A stretch of DNA of 64,000 nucleotides, taken from the NCBI RefSeq assembly GCF_050947875.1, contig NC_134568.1, positions 216,053,648-216,117,647 of the forward strand, read 5' to 3'. Origin of the DNA: Dermacentor variabilis. Lineage: Eukaryota; Arthropoda; Arachnida; Ixodida; Ixodidae. The notes under the pieces are model-generated. The model made no database searches, had not been told where the DNA came from, and worked only from the letters and a program-made list of their open reading frames with translations. Positions 13,450 to 24,740 of this stretch are shown piece by piece (within the stretch, counting starts at the first letter, position 1; each line of letters begins with the position of its first letter). A program made the translations under genes and the position numbers.

Positions 13450-13795
13450 GGACACCATGGAATGGTAGGCAAAGAGAGCTTCGCTTTAATACTGGGCGCC
13501 CGGGTCTGCCTGTCTGAATATTCGCACTCGCGAGGCAGCTGCGTGGCACGACAGCTGGCGTTCGACTGTGGTTCCCGCCAAATTCAACTATGCATAGCTG
13601 CATGGCCTTGTGCAGCTCTTCTCGTCAATAAATACCAGGTTACGCGTTCGTTACTGAACAAAATAGTGGAATTGCCGTGAGTGTTACCTAGTAAAAACAA
13701 AAGGAATCGATCAATGACAAAACTACGACAAGAATTTGATTGATTACAAAATTTAATTACATGCACATCGTCAGGTACAAGTCTAGCAAGTGGAT
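13450..13795 (+). repeat. Dispersed repeat family A, copy 2
   Basis: It shares module order with 9838-10225: GCGAGGCAGCTGCGTGGCAC, GTTCCCGCCAAATTCAACTA, CTCGTCAATAAATACCAG, an AT-rich TTGATTGATTACAAAATTTA part, and AGGTACAAGTCTAGCAAG. Divergence is high and indels are common. Both copies lie on the plus strand. Confidence 0.55.
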
Positions 13796-14039
13796 AGCAG
13801 TAACGGTTAGCAGTCCTTGTTTACGACTGGCTGCGAGACATTGTCTCGCGGTATTGGCACGATTGACTGGATCACACTGAAGCAGCTGTTCGCCGGCCGC
13901 TTCTGACTGGCTGGGGGTCCCCGGTGCCTCTTTATCGAGCGGCGCCATTCGCCGGCCGCGTACATACAGCGAAAGAAAACGGGGCAGCTTAGCGCATTTA
14001 AAGCCACATCACGCCGCCCCCTCTCCTTCCCCGCTGAAA

Positions 14040-14860
14040 GTAATGATGTGCTCTGCGGGGCGAGAAAGCGGCTGGTCCTTCTTTCGTTCTTTCACTCGAC
14101 ATGCAGTCGGTGTAAAGTTTTTCGGTTTCTTCCGGCGCTGTTGCCGCCGGCCGGTACTTGACGTGCTTGCATTGTATGGCCAAGGCGTTTCAGAACCTTG
14201 GCTCTTCGGGAAGAAGCGCAGCAAGAAGGTGCGTTTTCTACCCAGCGTGTCGGGAAGCCGAGAACACGAAGGGCGCCTACAGAGTTCCCGGCCTTCGCGG
14301 GGGCGTAAGGGGGGGTGCTTGCGGCCGGAATCTCGGCGGCAGCGTTTTAGTGCGCCTGGGGAACCGCGAGCGTGCCATTGTTCCCAGTGACAGGAAGAAG
14401 TCCGGAGACGTGCCTGGAAGGCTCAAGGGACCCCGGGTGTGCGGCGGGGGCTGCCTGGTCAAGGTTGCCGCAGGGTCCCCCTCCCACCGTCGAGTCGCGG
14501 GCCAGAATGGGCCAGCGCGTATCGACCGGGGCCGATCGATGCTCGCACGCTGCCTCTGTCGTCCCGATACGGGGCGGCGGAGCTCTTCCCCCCCGGCGGT
14601 GCGCCCGGCTCGTCCTGGGCGGCTGCTTCTCCTTATCGGCCGCCACCGACAAAAGCTTGTTCGCGCGCCTGGATATGCGCGTCGACGAAAGACGAGACGC
14701 CGAGGGGAATCCCGCCGGTCGGGGCGGCACCGCTCGTGCGCCCCGCTTTGTCTTCTTCCGGCCGGCCAGAACAAATCGAGGTCGCGCGGCGAGTGTCGAG
14801 AATGCGGCCACATTGTGTAAACTGCGCCGGTGGCACGAGAGCCTCGTCGCGTGTTGGCTA
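14040..14860. other. GC-rich, CpG-rich island
   Basis: About 800 bp of strongly GC-rich DNA with frequent CpG, in sharp contrast with flanks of average composition. Long frames are open on both strands (up to 220 codons), which is expected from GC richness and does not show coding. Their translations are Arg/Gly/Pro rich with no domain. It could be a promoter island with a first exon, or a spacer-like sequence; I could not decide. Confidence 0.5.
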
Positions 14861-14987
14861 ATCTTTTTTTATAAATTCCTTCTTCCTGCAGTGCCAGCAA
14901 GTATTTGTTCTATTTCACTGACAACTAGCTGCTTTCGGGACGATGATGTGGAAACGCAAGACAGGCAGCAAGTCAGCGGTGTTTCCA

Positions 14988-15693
14988 TGTAGGTTTTTTT
15001 TTTTTTAAAGCTAAACCAATGTTATTTAAAGATCGCCTCTGGCAGATAGCACAATTCTAAACCTTGATTTAAATTACTCGATGAGGCGGCCATTACTTCT
15101 ATGAGAAATCAAAATGTTTAATTGTATAATTAACGTAACTACGCTAAATAACTTTTTAATTAATTGCTTTATCCCACATATTTCAATCTACGAATTATAA
15201 ACGCTTAGTTCCCACGTCCTACGCACTTGGAACGAATTCTTTTGACGTACAGCACCAGTTCGAAAATGTTAATTTTCGAAGTGTCCTACGAAATGCATCG
15301 GCGTTCGAGTTACGTTTTTTTTTTTTTTTTTTTAATGAAACCGCTGTTTTATGCATTGAAGCACAAAAGTAACTGGAACACCAATGCATTTCGACAGACA
15401 CATTGAAAATTAATATCTCGGAACTGGTGCTGTTCAGAGAATTCGTTCCAAGTAGATACGCCGTGCGAACTCAGCGGCTATAATTCATAGATAGAAATAT
15501 GTGGTATAAAGTAATTAATTAAGAAGTTAATTAGCGTAACTACGCTATTTATGCAATTGGACATTTTGATTTCTCGTAAAAGTAATGGCCGCGTCATCGA
15601 GTAATATAGATCAAGGGTTAGAATTGCGCTATCTGCCATGGGCAACCTTTAAAAATTTGGTGCAGCAAAAAAAAAAAACGAGAAAAAATGTAT
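14988..15693. mobile_element. Fold-back MITE of the TACAGGGTG family (copy 1)
   Basis: Left arm TGGCAGATAGCACAATTCTA, TTAAATTACTCGATGAGGCG and AATCAAAATGTTTAATTG is mirrored by the right arm CAATTGGACATTTTGATTTC, CGCGTCATCGAGTAATATAG and AGAATTGCGCTATCTGCCA. Arms exceed 250 bp and surround a middle with a long T run (15316-15333). Arms and middle match the element at 54674-55190, but the outermost TACAGGGTG ends are eroded here, so the boundaries are approximate. There is no coding capacity. Confidence 0.85.
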
Positions 15694-16846
15694 AGTAGTA
15701 CTATACTGTCTAGGCTTAGGAGCAATGATAAAGTCGGGTTGGGCGTGCTGTCACTTTAGAACATGACAGCTCTGATTTTAACCGAAATACTTTTCGGCCT
15801 GCAAATGCATGCTCCGACGTTTCTTCATCTTTGACTAGAATCCGATGGAACACCTTTGGTCCATATTTTCGTACGTGTGTATTCGTTTGGCTGGCCCCTG
15901 TTCAGGCAAGTAAAGCGCCAGCAATGTTCTACCAGGCATGCGTATATATGCCATGCCATTTTTTTTTGTCTTCTTTCACGTGTGAACGGGCTCTCCTATT
16001 CGTCGTGAGCAAATCGGGCGTTGGTTTTGTTCTTTCTTTTTGTGTGACAAAACAAAGGCGAAAAAAAAGAAGAAAGACTCCAAACGCAGTAGAACTGGCG
16101 AATTATTACGAAAAGTAGAACTACAGGAAACCTTCCATTTGTGTCTGTTGATTCGTCACACGGAGTTTTATTTTCCCTTCCTATCATTATTGGTAACATT
16201 TTTCTGTTAGTCCTTTTTTTGTTTGAGATCACAACGGCATTGCCTTTCAGTGAAAGCAATTTTATCAGTTCAGTTGAGAGTCGGAGGAAATCCAACAGCT
16301 CCTCCTGTGTCCGGTCGTGCGAGCTCACTCGTGTATTTGCCATGCTGTACGCAGAAGGGTATCTGCAGAGCACTGCCATCGCGAAAGCAGCTCCGAGCTA
16401 TCGCGTGCTGCTCCCGGCGTGCTTCACCGCGCTCCGGTTGGCTCCGTCTTTGCGCTCCAGGGAGCCGTGGCACGCCTGCCGCCGTGACCGTGGCGCCGTC
16501 CTGGCCGTCGGACACGTGCAGCCGCGCGAACGGCAGACGTGTGCGACAAGATTGCTCGCTCGTCGTCTGCCGCCCGAGATCGCCGCGGGTGCGTGCCGTC
16601 CTCTGTAAAACGGATCGCGGTGGGAAAGTGCCATTTCGTGTGTTGTATATGCCAACACCGCCATTCGAATGTCGTCCTCCGGCCATGCCCCCGTCTCATT
16701 TGTTATTGTTATTATTATTTGTTTGTTTTTCTTCTGAGCAGAAACTGTGTTCATGCCGGGGGATAGTTATGGCGTATGGCTAATCGCTGGGAAAGTCTAG
16801 TTGCCGATGGACGAGGAGATAAGTTACAAAAGCGACTGAATAACAG
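15694..16846. other. No gene seen; GC-rich patch 16380-16620
   Basis: Mixed DNA with a CpG-rich patch giving overlapping frames of up to 186 codons on both strands; none has a domain. Short ATT repeats occur at 16702-16718. Confidence 0.4.
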
Positions 16847-17030
16847 CTACCCGTCGTGGTGGCTTAGCGGCTGTGGTGTTGCGGGGCTCCCGGTCGCGGC
16901 GCCGGCATTTCGATGGGGGTGAAATGCAAGAACGCTCGTCGGTTGTGTTTTGGGTACGCGCCAAAAATCCCCAGTTGGTCAAACTTAATCCGGAGTCTCC
17001 CACAACGGCACTAATTTAATTTTTAATAAC
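16847..17030 (+). mobile_element. tRNA-derived SINE (copy 2)
   Basis: It starts CCGTCGTGGTGGCTTAGCGG, an A-box-like tRNA head, followed by a GGCATTTCGATGGGGGTGAA module, CCCCAGTTGGTCAAACTTAA and CCGGAGTCTCCCAC. The tail is lost before the AACGTAAAACC-type 3' end. It has diverged from the other copies. Confidence 0.85.
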
Positions 17031-19889
17031 AGCTCACCTTCGGTCGCACTGAAGAGTTCTGCCTCTCAAGCAACTCTGAGAATGACGAGCAGTGCGGCTT
17101 CCCAGGCCTCTCGCCAAGCAGTTGATGTTGCGTTGTCTTGCACTTGTGTTGCCAGTGTTGCCTGACTGCGTTCACCGGTCGGCTAGCGTTTTCCTTTCGA
17201 TTCTTATGCTTTCCGAAAGTCGATTAGTTCCGTTGCTCACTAATTTATGTGGAGGTTGCATGTCTCGCTGTATCGCTTGCGTTCAGGCGTTTGCTGTTGA
17301 CCGTCGTGACAACAATAGTTTCCTTGGCTCATAGACGCACTGTGCAAGTGTTTTACTGGTTCGTGTCTTTATTTGTTTTGCGTGTCCTTTTAACCTGAAG
17401 TGACCCAACTTCAATGATATGGGTGCCTTTTTGTTCTATTTTTCTCACAGCACTTCTTTCTTCGCGCTTTCTTTTTTGGTTATCCGGTGTCTTAAGTTAC
17501 GTTCTGTTCTTCCGGTCTACACGTTTCGAGTGCTGTTCAGGCCGAAGTGCTACTCATACACATACATATTTTGTCTTTTTATTTTAGTTATTGCTTAAAG
17601 CACGTCTTACTTCGCGAGTTTCTAACTTGAGAACGAGCGCAACTCATGTGTCTCCTTGATGATTGTACTGCATTTGCCTTGTACGCGCCGCATGCTGAGT
17701 GATTTCGCTTTCGTTCATTGAATGTCAGGCGCGGCCACGTCTTCTTAACTGGAGTACTCCCCGAGGAGGCTGCGTGCTCCCGTAACTCCCCCACAATGGG
17801 ACTTGATGCGAACCGCGACACGCTGGCACACATCTCGGATAGCCGCGAGGTCGTGCTCCAAGCGATATCAAAGCAGAAAGCCGCGTTCGGGCAGCGAGGG
17901 AAGGGAGCGCGGATTAAGCACTTGCTCTCACTCCTTGGATGTGAGCCGTGTTGGTTGTGTGGAGAGGTGCATCTGCGCATTTTTCGGGTTGGGGTCGGTA
18001 TGATTACTGATGATCAAGCTGCGACCACTGAATAGGTCACTCTGACCGCAACATCATCGTGTTACCTGACCAGACCAATTTTCGTCAAACCGTTGACTAT
18101 GGTATGATTATCATTGGCAGTTCTGACCGTCTTGGTAATACGTATTCACGCCTTCCTTGCGGCGAAATTGCGTATGTTAAATTTTAGCCAAAGGTGCTGC
18201 CACGTATCGGTACTCGGGAGCAGCTGTGCGCATTCACATACTGCGCGTGTGACTGGCAAACGGGCGATATGCTCTGTACAGCTTCACAAATAGTTCCGGG
18301 CCAGGATGCAATGTGACGAATCCAGTGCTGTTCTATTCCGTTTCGCGCTTCCGTCGATTGGTTCCAGCGGAGCTCCGCCTACGTCATCACCAGGATCGCT
18401 TGATCGTGAGCGATGAATGGTCAGAAAGGAACCCAGTCAAGTGAATGGAATCCTTCCATTATACACCGGTCCTGGAGAGGTCAATTCACTTAATGTTACG
18501 CTCTTTCCGGCGCATATTGAATCACGTGGTTTCCGTAAGCCTTCCCGGAGAGCACTCGATCGCTTGTATACAGCGTCGCCGACGTCTCAGTATGTGTCAG
18601 CTTACCAACGGCCGCTCGACATTCCATCGAGCGGCCGTGGCTTCGCCTCGCTATTCTGTCGATTTAATCAATGCCGCCTTAGCCTCTTGTTCTTTGTACC
18701 GTAAATGCACTGACGCTTTACCCATTGCTGCTACTCGTTTGAAAAGTAAGGAAAGATAAAGATCTTCAATAACCTACGCAAGAATAAACTTTCTTTTTGT
18801 TGATGTTTTTGAAGTCCTTGCCTGCCGACGTAGTACTTGCCTGCTTCCAAATTGGTACGACGGCCCTTACGCAGTATATGGCCTCCCCGGTCTGTCCAAA
18901 TTGTTTTTAACGTCTCTGCAATGAGTTCTCGAATACACTCTAATGGCAGCGTCCACTCCGAAAAAACTATTCCGCTTTTGTCTCGACTGTGTCATTTCCG
19001 TCTTTCTCCGGTGGCGACGTTTTGCCGTGACGATCGTTTTTCTCAGTGCTGCTCCGCCTTTCTTTCGTTGTAACTGGAACCTCGCTTGAACGATTTCGCG
19101 GAGCCCGAGCTTTTGAGGATACGCGTGTCTTGTCTGTACTGGTTCGCTTGCTCGCTAAAGTCTGCTTTGAAATTTGATAGGACCTCAATTGAAAATCTCT
19201 TGAAGGCAGAAGAAAGGGAACATAAACTTCGTGGATATGTCTACTTTTGTGAGGGCTTGCTCGTTCTACTTGCGCCATCGACGTTTCCTGTTTCCTCGCA
19301 ATTCTCCTCTGCCCTATTTGTACTTTGTCCACTCAGTTGCTCGATGTGTATTTCAGTCCCCTTAAATAAACCAGCGTCCCAGTTTTCTTTATTTATCAAG
19401 CAGTTACGTAGCTCTGTAGTCCTTACCTTCCTCTTCATTATGTCGATAATGTTACTAGGTTTCCGGCGATTTGTCAGGCGTGCTGCTTGCATTGTAGCGT
19501 TCGAAATTGGGCTTTCTTTATTCAGTGAGTGCCCCACTTTGCCCAAAAGGCGTTACAGCAGGGGGTCACAGACTTCAATAAAACACTTCTTCATCTATGC
19601 AGCACACTTGCGTCTCTTGCAGCCGGTTCCAATCTTCGATAGTCATTACAAAAAAGGAATTGCAAAACATACTTGTCCTTGCACGGTACTATTTCACTTT
19701 GTGTCGGTGGTCATTTCGACTGGATATTTGTGTTCATCAAAGTAGTTGTTACGAGCAATTCTAGTGTTACCATGAAAAAAAAAACTTCAAACGCAGTTTT
19801 TTTTCTGCCCAAAGAAAGCTATTCCCCCCCCCCCCATTCCAATTCCGTTTTCATAGCCGTACAGCTGCCTGTCCGCTTGTACCGCCCTC
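17031..19889. other. No firmly identifiable gene
   Basis: About 2.9 kb without a supportable annotation. Overlapping minus-strand frames at 18967-19546 have Lys/Arg/Glu-rich composition, faintly like a LINE ORF1 RNA-binding region, but they break and match no motif well enough. The plus-strand 219-codon frame over the same bases is probably a shadow. Confidence 0.35.
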
Positions 19890-19940
19890 AAACAAACAAA
19901 CAAACAAACAAACAAACAAACAAACAAACAAACAAACAAA
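19890..19940. repeat. (CAAA)n microsatellite
   Basis: About 12-13 units of AAAC/CAAA. On the minus strand the tract interrupts the CR1-like coding sequence exactly after the residues RAARFV, and reads as Cys-Leu-Phe-Val repeats. Confidence 0.97.
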
Positions 19941-20318
19941 CCGCGCAGCTCTATTCTGAATGTTTTCGAGCTTATCTATAGATCTGGCCTGCATCGGGTC
20001 CCATACAGGGCATGCGTACTTCAAAATCGGCCTAATACATGTGAGGTAGGCTGTGTTCTTCAAATTCTGAGGTGCCCATCTTAGGTTCCGCTGGATAAAG
20101 TTAAGAGCCCTTGCTGCTTTACCAACAACATAATCAGTATTGGCATTCCATGAACAATCATGCGATAAGACAACGCCAAGATATTTGCATGTTGGTTCGA
20201 TAACAATCTCATACGTATTTATGGTGTATGCTGTTCCTATTTGTTCATTTGGGGGGGGGGACGCGCATGTGAACACACTTTTTTTTATTCAGCGTCATTT
20301 GCCACTTCTGGCACCACC
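19941..20318 (-). pseudogene. CR1-like LINE reverse transcriptase, C-terminal part
   Basis: Minus-strand translation across one frameshift gives WCQKWQMTLN, KYLGVVLSHDCSW, ALNFIQRNLRWAP, LKYACPVWDP and LENIQNRAARFV. This is the thumb and connection region typical of CR1/Jockey-type LINE reverse transcriptases (family knowledge). The frame shifts inside the C run at 20252-20261. The downstream end is replaced by the CAAA array, and the palm with the catalytic YADD is missing. It is a dead fragment belonging with 20500-20770. Confidence 0.8.
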
Positions 20319-20320
20319 TT

Positions 20321-20499
20321 ATCATCATCACCACCAGTCTATTTTATGTCCACTGCAGGACCAAGACCAAGATCCTTGCGATCTCCAGTTACTCCTGTGC
20401 TACGCCAACCGATTCCAACTAGGACCCCCAAATTTCCTAATTTCGTCGCACCACGTAGTCTTCTGCCGTCCTCTACTGCGCATGGGAACCCCCCAACAT
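20321..20499 (-). mobile_element. RTE-type LINE 3' end inserted in the CR1-like LINE
   Basis: On the minus strand it reads CCTAGTTGGAATCGGTTGGC, AGATCGCAAGGATC, CTGCAGTGGACATAAAATAG and a GATGATGATAA tail. The same order closes the RTE element at 44170-44370. It sits between two parts of the CR1-like reverse transcriptase, so the RTE fragment landed in, or was patched into, that older element. Confidence 0.72.
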
Positions 20500-20770
20500 G
20501 GGAACTTTTCCAATCATTGGGCAAAGTGCCCGTTAAAAGGGACTTTGAGAAAATTATGTAAAGGTAAAGCGAAATTGGGGCAGCACATCGCTTCAGTAGA
20601 CGAGGAGAGATACCATCAGGACCAACTGCTTTGAATGCGTCTTGGCTTCTCTAGAAGAGAACATATGCCGCGAACACTTAGTTCCACCGGCGGCATCAGT
20701 GGAAACGTGCTTGGGTGCGGTAGGAAGGAACGTTATGGGCTTCGGTAAAAAATTGACAGTCGCTTAGCTC
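20500..20770 (-). pseudogene. CR1-like LINE reverse transcriptase, fingers fragment
   Basis: Minus-strand reading gives AFKAVGPDGISPRLLKRCA, ISLYLYIIFSKSL and LPNDWKSSHV, the finger-region motifs (GPDG...P..L...DWK) of CR1/Jockey reverse transcriptases. It ends directly against the RTE 3' fragment at 20499. About 200 residues of palm that should separate it from the part at 19941-20318 are missing, so the RTE insertion came with, or after, a deletion. In-frame stops lie upstream. Confidence 0.72.
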
Positions 20771-20772
20771 AG

Positions 20773-21021
20773 CTATGCCAGGATATACGTAGCGTAAAGG
20801 TACGCTGTTGTTGGGAGGCCATAGCACGGCGTTGAGCTTCTTGGCGACGTCTTTTCGCTAGGCGTTCTTCGCGTTGCTCCGGTGTCCCGACCGCACGTGG
20901 CACGCTCGTTCTTTCGACGCTCGAAGGCCAACTGCGAAGCGACAACCTCGGGGTCTGAAGAATTTAGGTTTTCCAGTCTTTTGCGCCGACTAGCAGCGGC
21001 TCGACTCTCCTTAACCTCCAT
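20773..21021 (-). CDS. Small Arg/Lys-rich ORF with its own promoter, unknown function
   Basis: The ATG at 21021 opens an 82-codon frame ending at TAG (20773-20775). The start is preceded by TATAAATG on the minus strand about 35 bp upstream and by CRE-like and NRF1-like motifs (21079-21294), a coherent promoter layout. The protein begins with an Ala/Arg/Lys/Glu-rich basic region (ESRAAASRRKRLENL, DPEVVASQLAFERRKNER) and then a Ser/Thr/Pro tail. The DPEV...A/E/R-rich wording resembles the repeated coding unit at 34693-34899 (EAEA-RRRRE-DPAVRAA). No domain or function is recognised. It may be an expressed repeat-derived gene or a first exon whose true splice donor lies within it. Confidence 0.45.
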   Translation of the reverse strand: MEVKESRAAASRRKRLENLNSSDPEVVASQLAFERRKNERATCGRDTGATRRTPSEKTSPRSSTPCYGLPTTAYLYATYILA

Positions 21022-21055
21022 GTCGAGCGCGCTGCATAAACGGTCTCTCCCGCGC

Positions 21056-21300
21056 ATTTATACGCATGGTGCGCCCTCCTCGCGCATGCGCAGTGCCGCG
21101 CGGCGCCGTAATCGTAAATGCAGCAGCGGGCGTACACGGCGCCGGCGCGTCTGCGGAAACTGCGACGTCACACCTCCGGAATGCGCCGCAGTCGGCGGCG
21201 GCGAGGAACGCGTGCTGGCTGCGGCCGCGGTTGGCCGCGGTGGCAACGCTGCTGCGCCTCTCGTGACGTCACACGGCTCTCGCGCATGCGCAGTATGGCA
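21056..21300 (-). promoter_or_regulatory. CpG-rich promoter with TATA box, CRE-like and paired NRF1-like motifs
   Basis: The sequence TCTCGCGCATGCGCAGT or a near match occurs at 21079-21094 and again at 21279-21294, exactly 200 bp apart. It contains the palindrome GCGCATGCGC bound by NRF1 in animals (family knowledge). TGACGTCA (CRE) lies at 21264-21271, with a partial match GCGACGTCACAC at 21166. A minus-strand TATAAA lies at 21056-21061, just upstream of the ATG at 21021. Function is inferred from motif clustering only. Confidence 0.5.
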
Positions 21301-21330
21301 GGCGCAAAAGCACGCGCAGCTCGGCTCCAA

Positions 21331-24300
21331 CCTGCGTAGTGTAGCTTTACGGTACAAAACACGGATTGGGAATACGTATTTAAACATGTGGCTTTAGCTT
21401 CCTCATCAACTATAACCGTATTGCTCAAATAATACGGTTATACGGCTTTGCCGCGCTTTGGTTTGGTTTTCTTTTAGTGATGGCGCGTGCCCCACCACCG
21501 CTGGCCTTGTTCTTCACGGGGATGAACCTGGCGACTGTGGCGTGCTTCGTCTACTACTCGCCAGCTAACGAAACGGACATGCAGTTGCCGTTTGTCTTGC
21601 CACTTGCATAGGTTTCTCGCTCTCATTGTGCAAATGAGATCTACACATGCGTTACTTGTCGAGCTACGCACCATGCGGCCAGAACAGCCATTGTTAACAA
21701 AAGACATTTACGGTGCTCACCGTGATTTTCTTACGCGCGTGTCTCTGCAACTTGTGGTACGCAGGTCGCTTTCATCCTACATGTAAGTACTAAATTAGAT
21801 TGCTACCGAATTTATTAGTTCGCGTGTTTTTGTTGCGTTAACAGCGCAAACAAACAAACAAACAAGAATGAAGGCCAGGGAGACAAGCACGTGCATCAGC
21901 ACTGTCATTAGGTGCGTACCGTTTTCTTAATTTCTTAAACGTCCGTACTGCAAACTATAACCGAGACCAAGAAATTTACTACGAGGCGTGTTTTCCCTTT
22001 TATTTTTATTTTATTCGAGGAAGAAAATTAATGTAATCGGCGTACGTCTGCCTACGCAGCTAAAGTGCCATGGCTAATTGTTGCGCTCCCTCTCTAAAAC
22101 ATTTCGAGTGAGACCTCTTTTCGTTGCCCCTATTATTCTGACTAGGTGCTGTCAGCGCACGCATGATCACCTACTCGAAAGCGCTAGGAAATTGGCCGAA
22201 TGTGCTCTGCGCTCCTGTTGGCTGCAGAAATCATTATGTTCTGGCTCTGCACTGCAAACATTGAAGGCAGTCGTTTTCTTGCATTCTTAGTAAAAAAAAT
22301 TAACGAAAATTACTTACAGGTAAGGAAGGGCTTTAAAACGTTGTTCTCAGCAAGGCTCGGTTGCTCCCAGCGCTTGCGGGAGCCCGCTGATAACAGGCCA
22401 GCGTTTTTGACAAGGCGATATGACCAGATATCGAAGGCTGCGCTCTCGATCGTCATTTCGAAGCCCGCCGCGCCGCTATGCCGGCTATGCTTCCAGCGCC
22501 CCGCAGTTTTCTTCAACCCGATTCTGTGGCCCCCAGGGAGGCGGTGGACGCCGACGCTTCTTTGCCCTGGAACGCAATATGTGTCCGGCTGTCAGGGTTC
22601 GTTCTTATTGAACTTCGCCCCGGTTCGGTGGCGCGTACCGCCAGCTCCGAGCTGGGCGCAACGAAGCGGCAGGCTTGACCCGACGCGGCATGCGCGCAAT
22701 CACGCCGCCGCTGTTCAGTTCGCGATCCGCGTGGGTATGCTGTCACTGCTGTCCATTTGGCGTGCGCGCATTCCCCACTTTGCTGGACATAAGCTGGACA
22801 CCGCGGACTCTGTTTGCTGGGGAGTTCGTAGCTGCGAAATGAAGTCGCTCCTACCGGCTCGTTTTGCCGCTTTCCGCAGAAGGGCGAGCCTGTCTATTGT
22901 TCAGGACGAACTGGTGGACTATAGTTGGTTATGCATGTCCATTGGATCACAGTGCGCAATAAATCGACAAGGACTGTCAGAGTAAAGGCACCGCGAAGCG
23001 CTGACTGCAACTGCTTTAATTGCCACGCGAAGCGCTTGTGGATATATACAGTTCGACGCACAAGCGCGCGCCGAAATAGCAACAGAGCCAAGACGATGCG
23101 TCAAGCCCCTCCTCGATAGCGGTAAAAAATCAAGTTCGAATCAAAGTCACGTCGCATACAAAATAAAAGCAAGACAACTCTATATACGAATGTACTCTGC
23201 AGACCGAGTCACCACGTGAAACGGCAGCCTTGAAACGACTTATTGTGCTCACTATGCGCCTATAAAGAGGTGCTCCTTATCACTTAACAATACCGACGGC
23301 ATGCTGACGCAATCTTCTTTAAGCTTGTATATCTCGCCTGCTTCACCTATTTTCCTCGTCGTTATCTCGGCGCACCTGCGCAGAATTGAGGCCAGAGAAC
23401 TCGATGGTGTGAAGGAATTTGCAAGCTCAGGGTGGAGTCAACTGACGCGACAGCGGCACTTGCCAAAGTGGATGTTACTGGGAGAGGTTTTCTTCCTGCA
23501 GTGTAACATAAGATATGCTGAATCGTAGCCGGATTAAACTGCAACGGCAATTTATTCACTAAACAGCAACGGTTGCGCGCTTGATGGGTTTAGCGCTTGC
23601 GCCCTCACACTGTTACGTTGTGTGTTGCCTGCTGCACATCGCGGGCTCAGTGCAGAGCCCTGCAGCGCTTTCGAATGCGCGGCTGCCTTGAGTGGCTGCT
23701 GTGGAATGCGAAGGCGTGTGCCAGTGGCGCCGCTGCACTCCATAGCGTTTGGGGTCGCGAACTCGTGCGGTTGTCGCGGCGTGTGGCGCCGAGCCGCGAG
23801 CTGTTCCATGGGTTCACCGCCGCCGCTGCTAGCAGCTGGCTGCGCCGCTCATGCATGCGTGCCGCCTCCGTGCGCTGGTTAATCGCACGGCTCTGCGCGT
23901 AATCCGAACTGACGGATTCAATTAGTCTGGCGCGCTTGGCGCCCGTCACGCGGAAATGACAGATTCTCGACAAGCGCCCCATGGCCCTCCGCTCCGGCGT
24001 GGCGCGCGTTGTCCGTGGGCGAGGGCTAATCGGCTGCAATGCTGCAATCGCCAATCTTTCTATAAACGCGTTCGGCCTGCGAACACCACTGAGCACGCGG
24101 TGCGAGGACTAATCTGCGCGGTCGCTATACACTGAACGGACCTTGCTTGCTTCGTATACGCGCTTCTGCTCTGTGTGCGGCTCTCCTGTTCTCTATATGG
24201 GAAGATATCGGGAAGATAGTCCCTCAAAAAGAATGGGAGGAACGAGTGCGCGTACTGCACCTGATGAATATGTGTGGTTTGTTTATGAAGGCGCGCGTTC

Positions 24301-24740
24301 GCCGTCTTCAAGCGCTATAGAGAACATCCGAATGACTCGAAGACAAGAATGTGAAGAAGCCGAACAGAAACGACGGCGCGCGTGCTGAATATGAGCCGCT
24401 CGTGTATAGATAAGACACTGTACTTGGTTGACATCGATCAATAATGGTCATCGCCGCGTATTCAACGGCGCTACTGCGTGACAAGTTAAATACATTCAGT
24501 TTTCCATTGCATTTATTGGAATATGGAATTTAGCCATTAGAAGGATTAGGGTGGAAGAATGATCGCTGTAGCGCTCTATAGACGACCGCACGCCAAGTTT
24601 CATCCTAGACGCCAGCGCTCGTTTCTCCCCTGGCGGCACGATTTCGTCTCCAACGGGTGTAGGTTTCCGCCGCCGGTCGCGCCCGCGTTCAGTTCGCGCT
24701 GCGCGTGAAACGTCTCTTGTTTGCGACGGCGCCTTTTCGG
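21331..24740. other. No identifiable gene; CpG-rich segments
   Basis: About 3.4 kb. The 261-codon plus frame at 22200-22985 has no domain. CpG-rich segments at 22480-22720 and 23560-24120 open several frames at once. A short CAAAC run lies at 21846-21864. A C-x4-C sequence near 22205 looks slightly like a THAP start, but a stop follows within 20 codons and there is no ATG. Confidence 0.4.

Noticed and set aside
14158..14900. Long overlapping frames (up to 220 codons), and the thought that this could be ribosomal spacer
   Set aside because: Several frames on both strands are open together because of GC richness; translations are Arg/Gly/Pro rich without domains, and I recognised no conserved rRNA core sequence.
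16141..16783. Overlapping frames of 155 and 186 codons
   Set aside because: GC-rich patch with simultaneous open frames on both strands and no domain.
18967..19546. Minus-strand Lys/Arg-rich frames resembling a LINE ORF1 RNA-binding region
   Set aside because: Similarity is compositional only; the frames break and no Cys-His knuckle or diagnostic RRM motif can be placed.
22200..22985. 261-codon frame, and a CAPVGCRN stretch near 22205 resembling a THAP start in another frame
   Set aside because: The long frame has no family motif. The THAP-like reading lacks an ATG and stops within 20 codons.
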